This document shows positions 17,157-25,398 of a stretch of 64,000 nt of DNA, in pieces. Source of the DNA: Psychrobacillus sp042885655 (GTDB lineage: Bacteria > Bacillota > Bacilli > Bacillales_A > Planococcaceae); assembly GCF_042885655.1 (NCBI RefSeq), contig NZ_JBHVRO010000006.1, forward strand, positions 124,001 through 188,000, read 5' to 3'. Below the pieces are notes generated by a model. The model was not told the origin of the DNA and searched no databases. It saw only the letters and a program-made list of their open reading frames with translations. The position numbers were made by a program, and so were the translations under genes. The first letter of the stretch is position 1. Every line of letters begins with the position of its first letter.

Positions 17157-19724
17157 ATGATGGTATTAGCATCTCAGAATAAAAATGCAACCATTAACAT
17201 TGAACAGTTAAACAAGGACATCGGACAATTTTCACAAGTTCATCCAATTACAGAAAGTATGAATACGACACACAAAGGTGTATCCCGATTAGTAATGATT
17301 GACAGATATTCATTCAAGGATACTGAAAAGAAAACGCTAAAAGTAGGAGATTTTGTCGTTCTAACTGTAAAAGCTGACCCAAAATTTCCAGCTCGTGGTT
17401 TAGGTTTTATCGTTTCAATTGATGAATCGACAAGAACCGCAGAAGTATTGATCGAAGAAGACTATCGTAGTGCAATAGATGATAGTGACGAGCTTGAAAC
17501 TGGGATTGTAAAACGTTCAATCAATGTTATTGAAAAACCGTTAGAAGTATTTTATGAACAAATCGCAAAACGTAATGCAACGGGACTTTCTTCTGTAGAA
17601 AAAACGGAAGAAAAACGTGCTGAGTGGTTCCAAAAGTTCTATGAACAACTTGTTTCTATGAAATTTATTCCTGCTGGACGAGTATTGTACGGAGCGGGCA
17701 CTGGAACAGATGTAACCTATTTCAACTGTTATGTAATGCCTTTCGTAGCTGATTCTCGTGAAGGAATTAGCGATCATCGTAAACAAGTAATGGAAATTAT
17801 GAGCCGCGGTGGTGGAGTTGGAACAAACGGTTCAACACTTCGTCCAAGAAACACACTAGCACGTGGAGTAAATGGAAAATCTTCTGGTTCTGTTTCCTGG
17901 TTAGATGATATCGCCAAGTTGACACATCTTGTTGAACAAGGTGGTTCCCGTCGTGGAGCACAAATGATTATGCTTGCTGATTGGCACCCAGATATTGCAG
18001 AATTTATCATTTCAAAAATGCAAAATCCAAGAATTTTACGATTCTTAATCGAAAATACGACTGATGAAACAATTAAACAATTAGCGAAGGACAAGCTTAA
18101 ATTTAAACCTTTAACAAATCAAGAAGAAGCTATGTACCAAGGAATTGTCAATTATAAAGCTATACCGGGTCTCGGTGGCTTCAGCAACGAAATTATTCGT
18201 GATGCAGAAACAAAAATAAGAGACGGTGGAACATATACAGTTCATAATCCAGAATTCTTAACTGGAGCAAATATCTCTGTTACACTGACAGATGATTTCA
18301 TGAGAGCAGTAGAAGAAGATACAGATTTTGAATTGCGTTTCCCAGCAATTGAAACTTACACTCCAGAACAAATGGCTTTTTATAACAAACATTGGCATGA
18401 GGTTGGAGATGTTCGTGAATGGGAGCAGATGGGTTATTCAGTTAGAACATACAGAACGGTTAAAGCGAAAGAGCTTTGGAACTTGATAAATGTTTGTGCT
18501 ACATACTCAGCAGAACCTGGAATTTTCTTCATCGATAATGCAAATGAAAAAACAAATGCGAAAGCATATGGCCAAAAAGTAGTTGCAACAAATCCATGTG
18601 GGGAACAGCCACTTGCACCGTATTCGGTCTGTAACTTAGCTGCTGTTAATCTAGCGCAATTTGCGAATAAAGAAACTAAGACGGTGAATTTTGAAGCTTT
18701 AAAAGAAACTGTAAGTGTTGGTGTGCGCATGCAAGATAACGTAATTGATGCAACACCTTACTTTTTAGAAGAAAATAAAGTACAAGCACTAGGAGAACGT
18801 CGTGTTGGATTAGGTGTGATGGGTCTTGCTGATCTTCTCATTTATTGTGAAAAAGAGTATGGTTCGGAAGAAGGTAATGTATTAGTTGATGAGGTCTTTA
18901 AAACGATTGCAATAGCTGCATACGAAACATCTGCAGAGCTTGCGAGAGAAAGAGGGAGCTTCCCATTCTTAACAGCTGATACAGAAGAAGAAACGAATCG
19001 TCTTCGAAGAGCATTTACAGAAACAGGCTTTATGCAATCTATGCCTGAAGGAATTCGTAACTCTATATTAGAAAATGGTATTCGTAACTCTCATTTACTA
19101 ACAGTTGCTCCAACAGGCTCTACTGGCACCATGGTAGGTGTTTCAACTGGACTTGAACCTTATTATTCCTTCACTTATTACAGAAGTGGACGTTTAGGGA
19201 AATTCATTGAAGTAAAGGCAGATATTGTACAAGAATATCTAAGTGCAAATGTAACAGCTGAAGAAGAAAGCCTCCCAAATTGGTTTGTAACAGCAATGGA
19301 GCTTGCACCTGAAGCACATGCAGACGTTCAGTGTATTATCCAGCGTTGGATTGATAGTTCTATTTCAAAAACTGTGAATGCACCTCGCGGATACACAGTC
19401 GAACAAGTAGAAGGTGTATATGAACGTCTATATCGTGGTGGAGCAAAAGGAGGGACAGTCTACGTTGATGGAAGCCGTGATTCCCAAGTGCTAACGTTGA
19501 AAGCTGAAGAAAATACACTAGAAGAACAACCACATGAAGAAAAGGTTTTTGAAAAGAGACCAATCGTACTAATAGATACTATTCAAGATTTACGTTCTAC
19601 AAATGTAACAATTGGATCTGAAGTAGGTAATACATGCCCAGTGTGCCGAAAAGGAACTGTAGAAGCAATGGGTGGCTGTAATACATGTACAAATTGTAAC
19701 GCCCAATTAAAATGCGGTTTATAA
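17157..19724 (+). CDS. nrdJ: B12-dependent class II ribonucleotide reductase NrdJ
   Basis: An 855-residue reductase of all ribonucleotides, using adenosylcobalamin as radical source. Key features: the first redox Cys in YFNCYVMPF, active-site block NPCGEQPLAPYSVCNL (Asn-x-Cys-x-Glu), PTGSTGTMVGVSTGLEP, and a Cys-rich C-terminal tail with two CxxC pairs plus a final LKCGL that can shuttle electrons. There is no nrdI, nrdE or nrdF nearby. In B. subtilis this spot holds mntR and yqhO-yqhQ, so nrdJ is an insertion or replacement relative to that gene order. Start ATG 17157 (or 17160) follows GGGAGG. Confidence 0.95.
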   Translation: MMVLASQNKNATINIEQLNKDIGQFSQVHPITESMNTTHKGVSRLVMIDRYSFKDTEKKTLKVGDFVVLTVKADPKFPARGLGFIVSIDESTRTAEVLIEEDYRSAIDDSDELETGIVKRSINVIEKPLEVFYEQIAKRNATGLSSVEKTEEKRAEWFQKFYEQLVSMKFIPAGRVLYGAGTGTDVTYFNCYVMPFVADSREGISDHRKQVMEIMSRGGGVGTNGSTLRPRNTLARGVNGKSSGSVSWLDDIAKLTHLVEQGGSRRGAQMIMLADWHPDIAEFIISKMQNPRILRFLIENTTDETIKQLAKDKLKFKPLTNQEEAMYQGIVNYKAIPGLGGFSNEIIRDAETKIRDGGTYTVHNPEFLTGANISVTLTDDFMRAVEEDTDFELRFPAIETYTPEQMAFYNKHWHEVGDVREWEQMGYSVRTYRTVKAKELWNLINVCATYSAEPGIFFIDNANEKTNAKAYGQKVVATNPCGEQPLAPYSVCNLAAVNLAQFANKETKTVNFEALKETVSVGVRMQDNVIDATPYFLEENKVQALGERRVGLGVMGLADLLIYCEKEYGSEEGNVLVDEVFKTIAIAAYETSAELARERGSFPFLTADTEEETNRLRRAFTETGFMQSMPEGIRNSILENGIRNSHLLTVAPTGSTGTMVGVSTGLEPYYSFTYYRSGRLGKFIEVKADIVQEYLSANVTAEEESLPNWFVTAMELAPEAHADVQCIIQRWIDSSISKTVNAPRGYTVEQVEGVYERLYRGGAKGGTVYVDGSRDSQVLTLKAEENTLEEQPHEEKVFEKRPIVLIDTIQDLRSTNVTIGSEVGNTCPVCRKGTVEAMGGCNTCTNCNAQLKCGL

Positions 19725-19738
19725 TATAAAACTTATTA

Positions 19739-19778
19739 AACACACATTGAATTTACTATTCAATGTGTGTTTTTTTTA
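19739..19778 (+). terminator. Terminator of nrdJ
   Basis: A 14-bp stem AACACACATTGAAT with its complement (19739-19752 with 19758-19771), then eight T. Confidence 0.92.
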
Positions 19779-19845
19779 GAAAGAAATTATATGGATTATC
19801 GTCCAGCGAAACCTGTGTTCATCGTACTTTAAAGAATTAAATAAT

Positions 19846-19985
19846 ATCGCGGATTTCCGTTATAGGTGGACGCGTTTCGTGGATTCAGCGATGAGGCATC
19901 ATCGCCGCTACGTGTTCGTTGCTATGGCTCATCTGTCTCACTTGACCCGCGGAAAGCGAATGCCAGAGCGCTAAATCCAGGAAGT
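19846..19985. repeat. GC-rich intergenic repeat (GGTGGACGC family), copy 1
   Basis: GCGGATTTCCGTTATAGG at the left and a CGCTTTCCGCGG-like complement at the right frame a GC-rich block in AT-rich surroundings. GGTGGACGCG, CGCCGCTACG, GTTCGTTG and ATCTGTCTCAC recur in the same order at 38309-38370. The 19780-20190 gap holds no gene I can support. Confidence 0.6.
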
Positions 19986-20056
19986 AGCTATTAATAATTT
20001 ATTTGCAAATTATTATTGACACTTTTTCAGTGCCCTCGTAACAGAGGGGTAACTTT

Positions 20057-20122
20057 TTAGACAAAAGCATTTGAGGAGTAGCGAAAACAAGGTTTAATGA
20101 AAGAAGATCTCTTGCACTTTTT
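20057..20122. repeat. Dispersed ~55-bp tail element, diverged copy
   Basis: From AGACAAAAGCATTTGAGG through AGTAGCGAAAACAAGG to CTCTTGCACTTTTT it follows the tail element at 27833 with several gaps. One GAGGGGT unit lies just before it. Confidence 0.4.
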
Positions 20123-20200
20123 ATATTTTTTATGACTTTTATATATTTTGATTAATTCTCTTCTCAAAGTAGCAAACTGATGTAAAAAGGAGAAGTGAAA

Positions 20201-20629
20201 ATGAAGGTAAATAGTTTATCAATAAGCACTAGTTTTGTAGCGGCAATCTTTTGTATGGTCTTTTTGAAAATGCTGGATTTTTTTCATTTTATTAAATGGA
20301 GTCCTATTGGATATGCAGAGTATTTTGATGCTTTAAGCTCGATCAAAGATTATTTAAAATGGGGAATTTTATTTATAGGACTTTGGTGTTTTTGTATTCT
20401 TCTTTATTATATAAGTTTAATCTTTTTAAAAATACCTGTTTCGATTAGTAGCTTAGTGTTAGGAATTATTTTGGCTATTGTTTTGGAATGGATTTTTTTG
20501 GATAAAGTCTCCGTTTCAAAAACAATTAAACATCTATCAATCCCATTCGTATGTGTTGTAGTTATGTTATTAAGGTTTTTAATGGAATCTGCTATCTTTC
20601 ATGCTCAAGATAATCCAATAAGCAAATGA
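20201..20629 (+). CDS. yqhR: Membrane protein YqhR
   Basis: A 142-residue protein with four hydrophobic segments (about 10-28, 52-74, 82-102 and 110-132), fitting the YqhR family of unknown function and its B. subtilis position before yqhT. The start is ATG 20201, 8 bases after AAAAAGGAG; the GTG at 20195 is too close. The 3-dehydroquinase gene (yqhS/aroQ), which lies between yqhR and yqhT in B. subtilis, is absent here. Confidence 0.8.
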   Translation: MKVNSLSISTSFVAAIFCMVFLKMLDFFHFIKWSPIGYAEYFDALSSIKDYLKWGILFIGLWCFCILLYYISLIFLKIPVSISSLVLGIILAIVLEWIFLDKVSVSKTIKHLSIPFVCVVVMLLRFLMESAIFHAQDNPISK

Positions 20630-20701
20630 AAATTTACCCAAACCGTTTCCTATGATAAAATATAGAGTAGATATAAAATGAAAACGAAAAGGGGTAAAAC
20701 A

Positions 20702-21763
20702 ATGAAACTTGAAAAATTACGTGCTGCGTTAGAAGAACACGGGGTAGATGCTTTACTTATTACGAATGGATATAGCAGACGCTATATGACAGGATTTACA
20801 GGGACAGCAGGTGTGGCAATTGTGTCGAAGAAAGACGCAGTATTCATTACAGATTTTCGATATACAGAACAAGCTGCTAGTCAAATAAAAGACTATCGTA
20901 TTATTCAACAATCGAAAACATTAATTGAAGAGATAGCAAATCAAGTAACGGAAATGGGAATTAAAACACTTGGATTTGAAAAAGACGATGTTAGTTATAG
21001 TGGTTATGAAGTATATAAGCTAGCTATTCAAGCGGATTTAGTACCTCTATCTGGATTAGTAGAAAAAATTCGCTTGATTAAGACGGAAGAAGAGATTAGT
21101 ATTATAAAGGCAGCTTGTCGCATTGCTGATGAGGCTTTTGAACATATTGTTACATACATAAAACCAGGTATGACAGAGCTAGATGTGTCAAATGAGCTTG
21201 AATTTTTCATGCGAAAACTCGGTGCTTCGTCATCTTCTTTTGATACCATCGTTGCTTCTGGTGTAAGATCAGCACTTCCACATGGCGTAGCAACAGACAA
21301 AGTCATTGAGGTGGGAGACTTTGTGACACTTGACTTCGGTGCTATCTATAATGGATATATCTCGGATACAACTCGAACAGTTGCTGTTGGGGAACCGAGT
21401 GATCAATTAAAAGAAATTTATCAAGTCGTTTTAGATTCACAATTACTTGCTTTAGAAAAAATAAAGCCAGGGATGACTGGAAAAGAAGCAGATGCAATTG
21501 CACGTGACTATATTGCTTCCAAAGGATATGGTGAAGCTTTTGGTCATTCTTTAGGTCATGGAATTGGACTTGAAGTACATGAAGGACCAGGGTTATCTTC
21601 CCGCTCCGATATTACACTAGAACCAGGGATGATTATTACAATTGAGCCAGGAATATACTTGCCAAATATTGGTGGCGTTCGAATAGAAGACGATGCGATT
21701 GTAACTGAACATGGTCTCGAAAAACTAACGCATTCGACAAAAGAATTACTCATTTTATCTTAA
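20702..21763 (+). CDS. yqhT: M24 metallopeptidase, Xaa-Pro peptidase type (YqhT)
   Basis: A 353-residue creatinase/prolidase-fold peptidase. The two metal ions are held by Asp in DFGAIYNG and in SDTTRT, His in GHSLGHGIGLEVHEGP, Glu in TIEPGIYLP and Glu in RIEDD. It probably cleaves X-Pro bonds in small peptides. Start at ATG 20702 behind AAAAGGGG; an upstream in-frame ATG lacks a site. Lies 17 bases before efp, a very common pairing. Confidence 0.94.
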   Translation: MKLEKLRAALEEHGVDALLITNGYSRRYMTGFTGTAGVAIVSKKDAVFITDFRYTEQAASQIKDYRIIQQSKTLIEEIANQVTEMGIKTLGFEKDDVSYSGYEVYKLAIQADLVPLSGLVEKIRLIKTEEEISIIKAACRIADEAFEHIVTYIKPGMTELDVSNELEFFMRKLGASSSSFDTIVASGVRSALPHGVATDKVIEVGDFVTLDFGAIYNGYISDTTRTVAVGEPSDQLKEIYQVVLDSQLLALEKIKPGMTGKEADAIARDYIASKGYGEAFGHSLGHGIGLEVHEGPGLSSRSDITLEPGMIITIEPGIYLPNIGGVRIEDDAIVTEHGLEKLTHSTKELLILS

Positions 21764-21780
21764 AATTTGGAGGAAAAAGA

Positions 21781-22338
21781 ATGATTTCTGTAAATGATTT
21801 TAAAACAGGTTTAACTATAGTAGTAGATGGTGTACTTTACCGCGTACTTGATTTCCAACACGTAAAACCAGGTAAAGGTGCAGCATTCGTTCGATCGAAA
21901 CTTAGAAATTTACGAAACGGTTCAGTGAATGAAAAAACATTCCGTGCTGGAGAAAAAGTAGAAAAAGCACAAATTGATAATAGAAAAATGCAATATCTAT
22001 ATGCAAGCGGAGATCAACATGTATTCATGGATACAGATTCTTACGAGCAAATAGAATTAGGTGAAGGACAAATCGAGTATGAATTAAAGTTTTTACGCGA
22101 AAACATGGAAATCCATGTAATTCAATACCAAGGAGAAACTCTTGGAGTAGAATTACCTAAATCAGTTACATTAGAAGTAACAGAAACTGAACCAGGTATT
22201 AAAGGTGATACTTCAGGTGGTGGATCTAAAACAGCAACCGTTGAAACGGGTCTTGTTGTAACTGTACCACTTTTCATCAATGTTGGAGACAAATTAATTA
22301 TTAACACCGATGAAGGTTCATACGTTTCAAGAGCATAA
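21781..22338 (+). CDS. efp: Translation elongation factor P
   Basis: A 185-residue three-domain OB-fold factor that relieves ribosome stalling on proline runs. The tip loop HVKPGKGAA carries the conserved Lys that is post-translationally modified in many bacteria. Start ATG with GGAGGAAAAAGA just upstream. Followed by a terminator, then by the shortened spoIIIA operon. Confidence 0.97.
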   Translation: MISVNDFKTGLTIVVDGVLYRVLDFQHVKPGKGAAFVRSKLRNLRNGSVNEKTFRAGEKVEKAQIDNRKMQYLYASGDQHVFMDTDSYEQIELGEGQIEYELKFLRENMEIHVIQYQGETLGVELPKSVTLEVTETEPGIKGDTSGGGSKTATVETGLVVTVPLFINVGDKLIINTDEGSYVSRA

Positions 22339-22366
22339 TTTCAAGCTAGTAAATTATAAGTTATAT

Positions 22367-22398
22367 AAAAAAGAGTCACGTATATGCGTGGCTCTTTT
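22367..22398 (+). terminator. Terminator of efp
   Basis: AAGAGTCACG pairs with CGTGGCTCTT around a short TATATG loop, followed by TTTTT (22370-22399). Confidence 0.85.
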
Positions 22399-22427
22399 TC
22401 ATATTTGTGGACGGACTTTCATATGTT
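22399..22427 (+). promoter_or_regulatory. Probable sigma-E promoter of the spoIIIA operon
   Basis: TCATATT (22399-22405) fits the sigma-E -35 KMATATT exactly. After 14 bases comes CATATGTT (22420-22427), agreeing with CATACAnT at five of seven defined positions. It starts immediately after the efp terminator and 25 bases before the GTG of spoIIIAC. Confidence 0.65.
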
Positions 22428-22451
22428 GTTTATATGGAAGGGGGAGGCATT

Positions 22452-22661
22452 GTGGAACTTCACGATGTACTTCGAGTGGCAGGTATAGGTTTATTAATCG
22501 CTATGCTTCATCTGTTTTTTGAATCTACTGGCAAAAAGGAGTTCGCTTTTTTTTTATTTTTTGTAGGCTACATCTATATGACAATTGAATTATTACGATT
22601 ATTAAAAGTATTTTTTTATGAAATTTCTACATTTTTAGAATGGCTTATTATGACGAGTTAA
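22452..22661 (+). CDS. spoIIIAC: Stage III sporulation protein AC
   Basis: A 69-residue membrane protein with two helices, closely resembling SpoIIIAC (68 residues in B. subtilis): VLRVAGIGLLIAMLHLF and GKKEFAFFLFFVGYIYM. Part of the mother-cell channel that feeds the forespore. GTG start behind GGGGAGG. It is the first gene of the operon here; the AA ATPase and AB genes that should precede it are not present. Confidence 0.88.
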   Translation: MELHDVLRVAGIGLLIAMLHLFFESTGKKEFAFFLFFVGYIYMTIELLRLLKVFFYEISTFLEWLIMTS

Positions 22662-22664
22662 CTA

Positions 22665-23048
22665 ATGATTGTGTATATTACGATCATCATCGCATTCTGT
22701 TTGTTACAACTAGTAAAAGAAATCTATCCTAAAATACATTCAGTTATTTACACAATCTATATCTTTTTATTTTTAACATATATTTTAATGACCTTCATCA
22801 TTCCTTATACCACTAATCTCATCGCAATTATCCCAACTGCCATACTACCTGTTATAAAGTTACTGCTGTTTTCTGTTGTTCTATTATTTGTATCGCAAAT
22901 AGTCGAAGAACTTCTAATTGAATATGAATATACAAGCCTAGCTATAATTCTTACATTTACAACAAAAGCAATTTTAATAATGACTTGGCTTAGACATATG
23001 CAACCATTTTACAATAAATTCTTTTCTATAATGGGATTACTTTCTTGA
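22665..23048 (+). CDS. spoIIIAD: Stage III sporulation protein AD
   Basis: A 127-residue protein that is hydrophobic along almost its whole length (four to five helices), matching SpoIIIAD in size (133) and place. The QIVEELLIEYEYTSLA stretch between helices is typical. Starts 3 bases after the AC stop with no clear binding site, so translation is probably coupled. Confidence 0.82.
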   Translation: MIVYITIIIAFCLLQLVKEIYPKIHSVIYTIYIFLFLTYILMTFIIPYTTNLIAIIPTAILPVIKLLLFSVVLLFVSQIVEELLIEYEYTSLAIILTFTTKAILIMTWLRHMQPFYNKFFSIMGLLS

Positions 23049-23061
23049 AGGAATGAGTCAT

Positions 23062-23973
23062 ATGGACGAAATGATTAACACTATACTTCTGCCAGTAAAA
23101 GAAGTTATTCAGACGTTTACTTTTATACTTTTTTTTGCCTTTGTATTCCTTTGTTTAGAATGGTTTATTCCGAAGAGTAAGAGATTGTTAAAGTTTCTGT
23201 TTATCTATCTCATTTGTTTTTTTTGCCTAGACCCAGCTTTCCGTACATTAGAGTTGATTCAAACTCTCACTAGCAGCTTAGTTACATTATTTTTAGGAAT
23301 GTATCCTTTGCTAACAGCAGGAATGGCTCTCTCTGGTGGAGCCCTGTTAGTCACCTTATGGAATCCGGCAGTTCTTTTATTTGCTTCGTTTACTGCCTTT
23401 TTAGCAGAGAAAGTATTAATACCATCCATAACTGCAGCTTTTATTTTTGACTTAATTACAAGGATTCATCCAACTACTTCTTTTTCAAAACTTTCCGATT
23501 TAATAAGAATGACGTTAGTTGGAACTACTTCAATTATATTAGTCTTGTACAGTTTCTTCATTACTGTAAATGGTGTTATTACATGGACAGTAGGGGGGGC
23601 AGTAAGTGAATCTGTTAAGCGTTTAATCCAAAATAATATACCATTTGTAGGGTCTTTACTTACGGAAAGTATCAGTACAATGAAAAGCTATTCTTCATCA
23701 GCATCGATTGTTACTGGGAATGCACTTCTTTTTTCTGTATTAGTATTAGTATCCATTCCAACCATTCAAACAATATTAATAGCTTTTTTATATAGATTAC
23801 TAGGAGCGATATTAGAACCTTTTTTAGACTCAGATATAAGTGGGTTATTAGATGATATTGGAAAGAGTCTTTTCGTTTTATCTATTATTTCTGTTTTAGT
23901 TGCATTTGCTTTCTTTTTTACGATTATATTAACAATGCTTTTTGCGAAACTCTTAGTTAGTGTGAAAGGATAA
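23062..23973 (+). CDS. spoIIIAE: Stage III sporulation protein AE, short form
   Basis: A 303-residue polytopic membrane protein, about 95 residues shorter than the B. subtilis protein (399), which has a signal peptide and periplasmic N-terminal region missing here. The C-terminal core with repeated helices and LEPFLDSDISGLLDDIGKSL is clear. Start ATG 23062 is 10 bases from AAGGA; an ATG at 23053 is also in frame but too close. Confidence 0.82.
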   Translation: MDEMINTILLPVKEVIQTFTFILFFAFVFLCLEWFIPKSKRLLKFLFIYLICFFCLDPAFRTLELIQTLTSSLVTLFLGMYPLLTAGMALSGGALLVTLWNPAVLLFASFTAFLAEKVLIPSITAAFIFDLITRIHPTTSFSKLSDLIRMTLVGTTSIILVLYSFFITVNGVITWTVGGAVSESVKRLIQNNIPFVGSLLTESISTMKSYSSSASIVTGNALLFSVLVLVSIPTIQTILIAFLYRLLGAILEPFLDSDISGLLDDIGKSLFVLSIISVLVAFAFFFTIILTMLFAKLLVSVKG

Positions 23974-24128
23974 TTATTATTATTCAAAGAATCCTATATG
24001 GAATTTTACTAATTGTTGTCATTGGAGAACTTTTTTCTATTCTATTAGATCAAATAGATAAAGAGAAAACAGGATTCATCGTAAAAATTTCAATAATATT
24101 TTGGATTATTTCTAATCTCTTCATATAA
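23973..24128 (+). CDS. spoIIIAF: Reduced SpoIIIAF-like peptide, no standard start codon
   Basis: Between AE and AG only a 51-codon frame is found, with two hydrophobic helices separated by a short charged loop (DQIDKEKTG). This fits the first two helices of SpoIIIAF (206 residues in B. subtilis), while the whole soluble domain is missing. There is no ATG, GTG or TTG at the start. GAAAGGA at 23964-23970 is followed by a run of ATT codons at 23973-23984, so ATT may be used. It could also be a decayed gene. Confidence 0.5.
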   Translation: MIIIQRILYGILLIVVIGELFSILLDQIDKEKTGFIVKISIIFWIISNLFI

Positions 24129-24161
24129 ATAGTTTTAACTGCATAAAGTATTATATCCATA

Positions 24162-24605
24162 ATGAAAAGAAGGGTGACCACTATTACACTGAAACAAAAA
24201 CCCACTTTTCGTTTTGTTGTTATAGGAGGAACAGTACTTTTCATAAGTCTACTTCTTTCAGGATTTTTCAATTCGAATAATGATAATAAACTAGAATCGA
24301 ATAAACAAACACTCCAAACACCTGGTGACTTATCATCAGTGCTAGAAAAAATAAAAGGAGTAGGCCGAGTTTCTATATACTTTCATTATTCGAATAGTTC
24401 TGAAGAAAAAACGGAGAGTGATGTATCATTTTTCCAATGGACAAGTGACAGCAAGAGGGACAAGGAGGAGCTAGTTGGAATATTAGTAGTTGCGGAAGGA
24501 GCGAGCGATAAACATATTCAAAATAAACTATTAACGACAATTTCATCTGTGTTACAAATATCTCCGCATCGAATTGTGATTGAAGAAATGGAATTGGAGG
24601 AATGA
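24162..24605 (+). CDS. spoIIIAG: Stage III sporulation protein AG, short form
   Basis: A protein of up to 147 residues: a membrane helix (about 20-37), then a soluble domain with the ring-building fold (SSVLEKIKGVGRVSIYF and LVGILVVAEGASD). B. subtilis SpoIIIAG has 229 residues; most of the insertion that forms its beta-triangle collar is lacking here. The ATG at 24162 has no binding site. AGAAGGGTGA sits inside the frame, and an ATT at 24183 lies 5-6 bases after it, so the true start may be ATT 24183. Confidence 0.8.
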   Translation: MKRRVTTITLKQKPTFRFVVIGGTVLFISLLLSGFFNSNNDNKLESNKQTLQTPGDLSSVLEKIKGVGRVSIYFHYSNSSEEKTESDVSFFQWTSDSKRDKEELVGILVVAEGASDKHIQNKLLTTISSVLQISPHRIVIEEMELEE

Positions 24606-24609
24606 TGAT

Positions 24610-25143
24610 ATGAATGTAAAAAAGAGATCCATTTGGTTTTTAACATTAATTAGTTTAATCGCTGTAATTACCGTTTTTTATGTTACAGATCGAACATCAC
24701 CATTTGATGGATTGCAGTTATTCTCGAGTGACACGGTAGACGACGTAAAATTAGTTGAAACTTCTTCTACGAATGAACAATCTTTTGTTTCAAAAAGCAA
24801 TCAGTTTGAAGAAATGAGAATGGAAGTGCAAGATAAACGTAGTAAATTACATGATCAATTACGATCAAAAGTAGGTAGTAATGATTTTACAGCTGAGGAA
24901 AAAGATGCAGCTTATGATCAAATTGAGGAACTAGTAAAAATAGATTCAACTGAAGCAATGTTAGAGCTTATTATTAAATCATTAGGTTATGACGACGCAC
25001 TTGTAAGAATCGAAGATAATGCAGTGTTAATTGACGTAGTATCGAACGAACAGTCTTCACAAAAAGCGTCAGATATTATATATGCTGTAAAACGTGAGTG
25101 GCCAAAAGCTTATAAAGTAGAAGTAAAATTTGATGGACAATAA
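24610..25143 (+). CDS. spoIIIAH: Stage III sporulation protein AH
   Basis: A 177-residue protein with an N-terminal membrane anchor (10-27), a variable linker and a C-terminal YscJ/FliF-like ring domain ending in REWPKAYKVEVKF. In B. subtilis it crosses the space between the two membranes and binds forespore SpoIIQ. Starts at ATG 24610 behind TTGGAGG and 4 bases after the AG stop. About 40 residues shorter than the B. subtilis protein. Confidence 0.88.
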   Translation: MNVKKRSIWFLTLISLIAVITVFYVTDRTSPFDGLQLFSSDTVDDVKLVETSSTNEQSFVSKSNQFEEMRMEVQDKRSKLHDQLRSKVGSNDFTAEEKDAAYDQIEELVKIDSTEAMLELIIKSLGYDDALVRIEDNAVLIDVVSNEQSSQKASDIIYAVKREWPKAYKVEVKFDGQ

Positions 25144-25262
25144 TATGTAATATGGCACGCACCGCCATGCTTAAAATGATCTTTTTGTGACGAGCTTGCG
25201 AGGGAGCAGCTGGCGTTTGGATCTAGATAGTTACTTAAAAGAAAAGTTTATACTTTCTCTTA

Positions 25263-25292
25263 AAAAAAGTGCCATATAGGCGCTTTTTTTTT
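25263..25292 (+). terminator. Terminator of spoIIIA operon
   Basis: AAAAAGTGCC and GGCGCTTTTT form a stem with a short ATATA loop and a long T-run. The rest of 25144-25398 holds no gene; an accB promoter must lie near its end, but I could not pick it out with confidence. Confidence 0.75.
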
Positions 25293-25398
25293 ATTATTTC
25301 GGAAGTTTTCACGCGTACCTATTTCAAATTATCGTAAAAACGTCTAAAATGGGTAAGGTAAGTATTAATGATGTATACAAAAAGGAGATAGATCAAAA

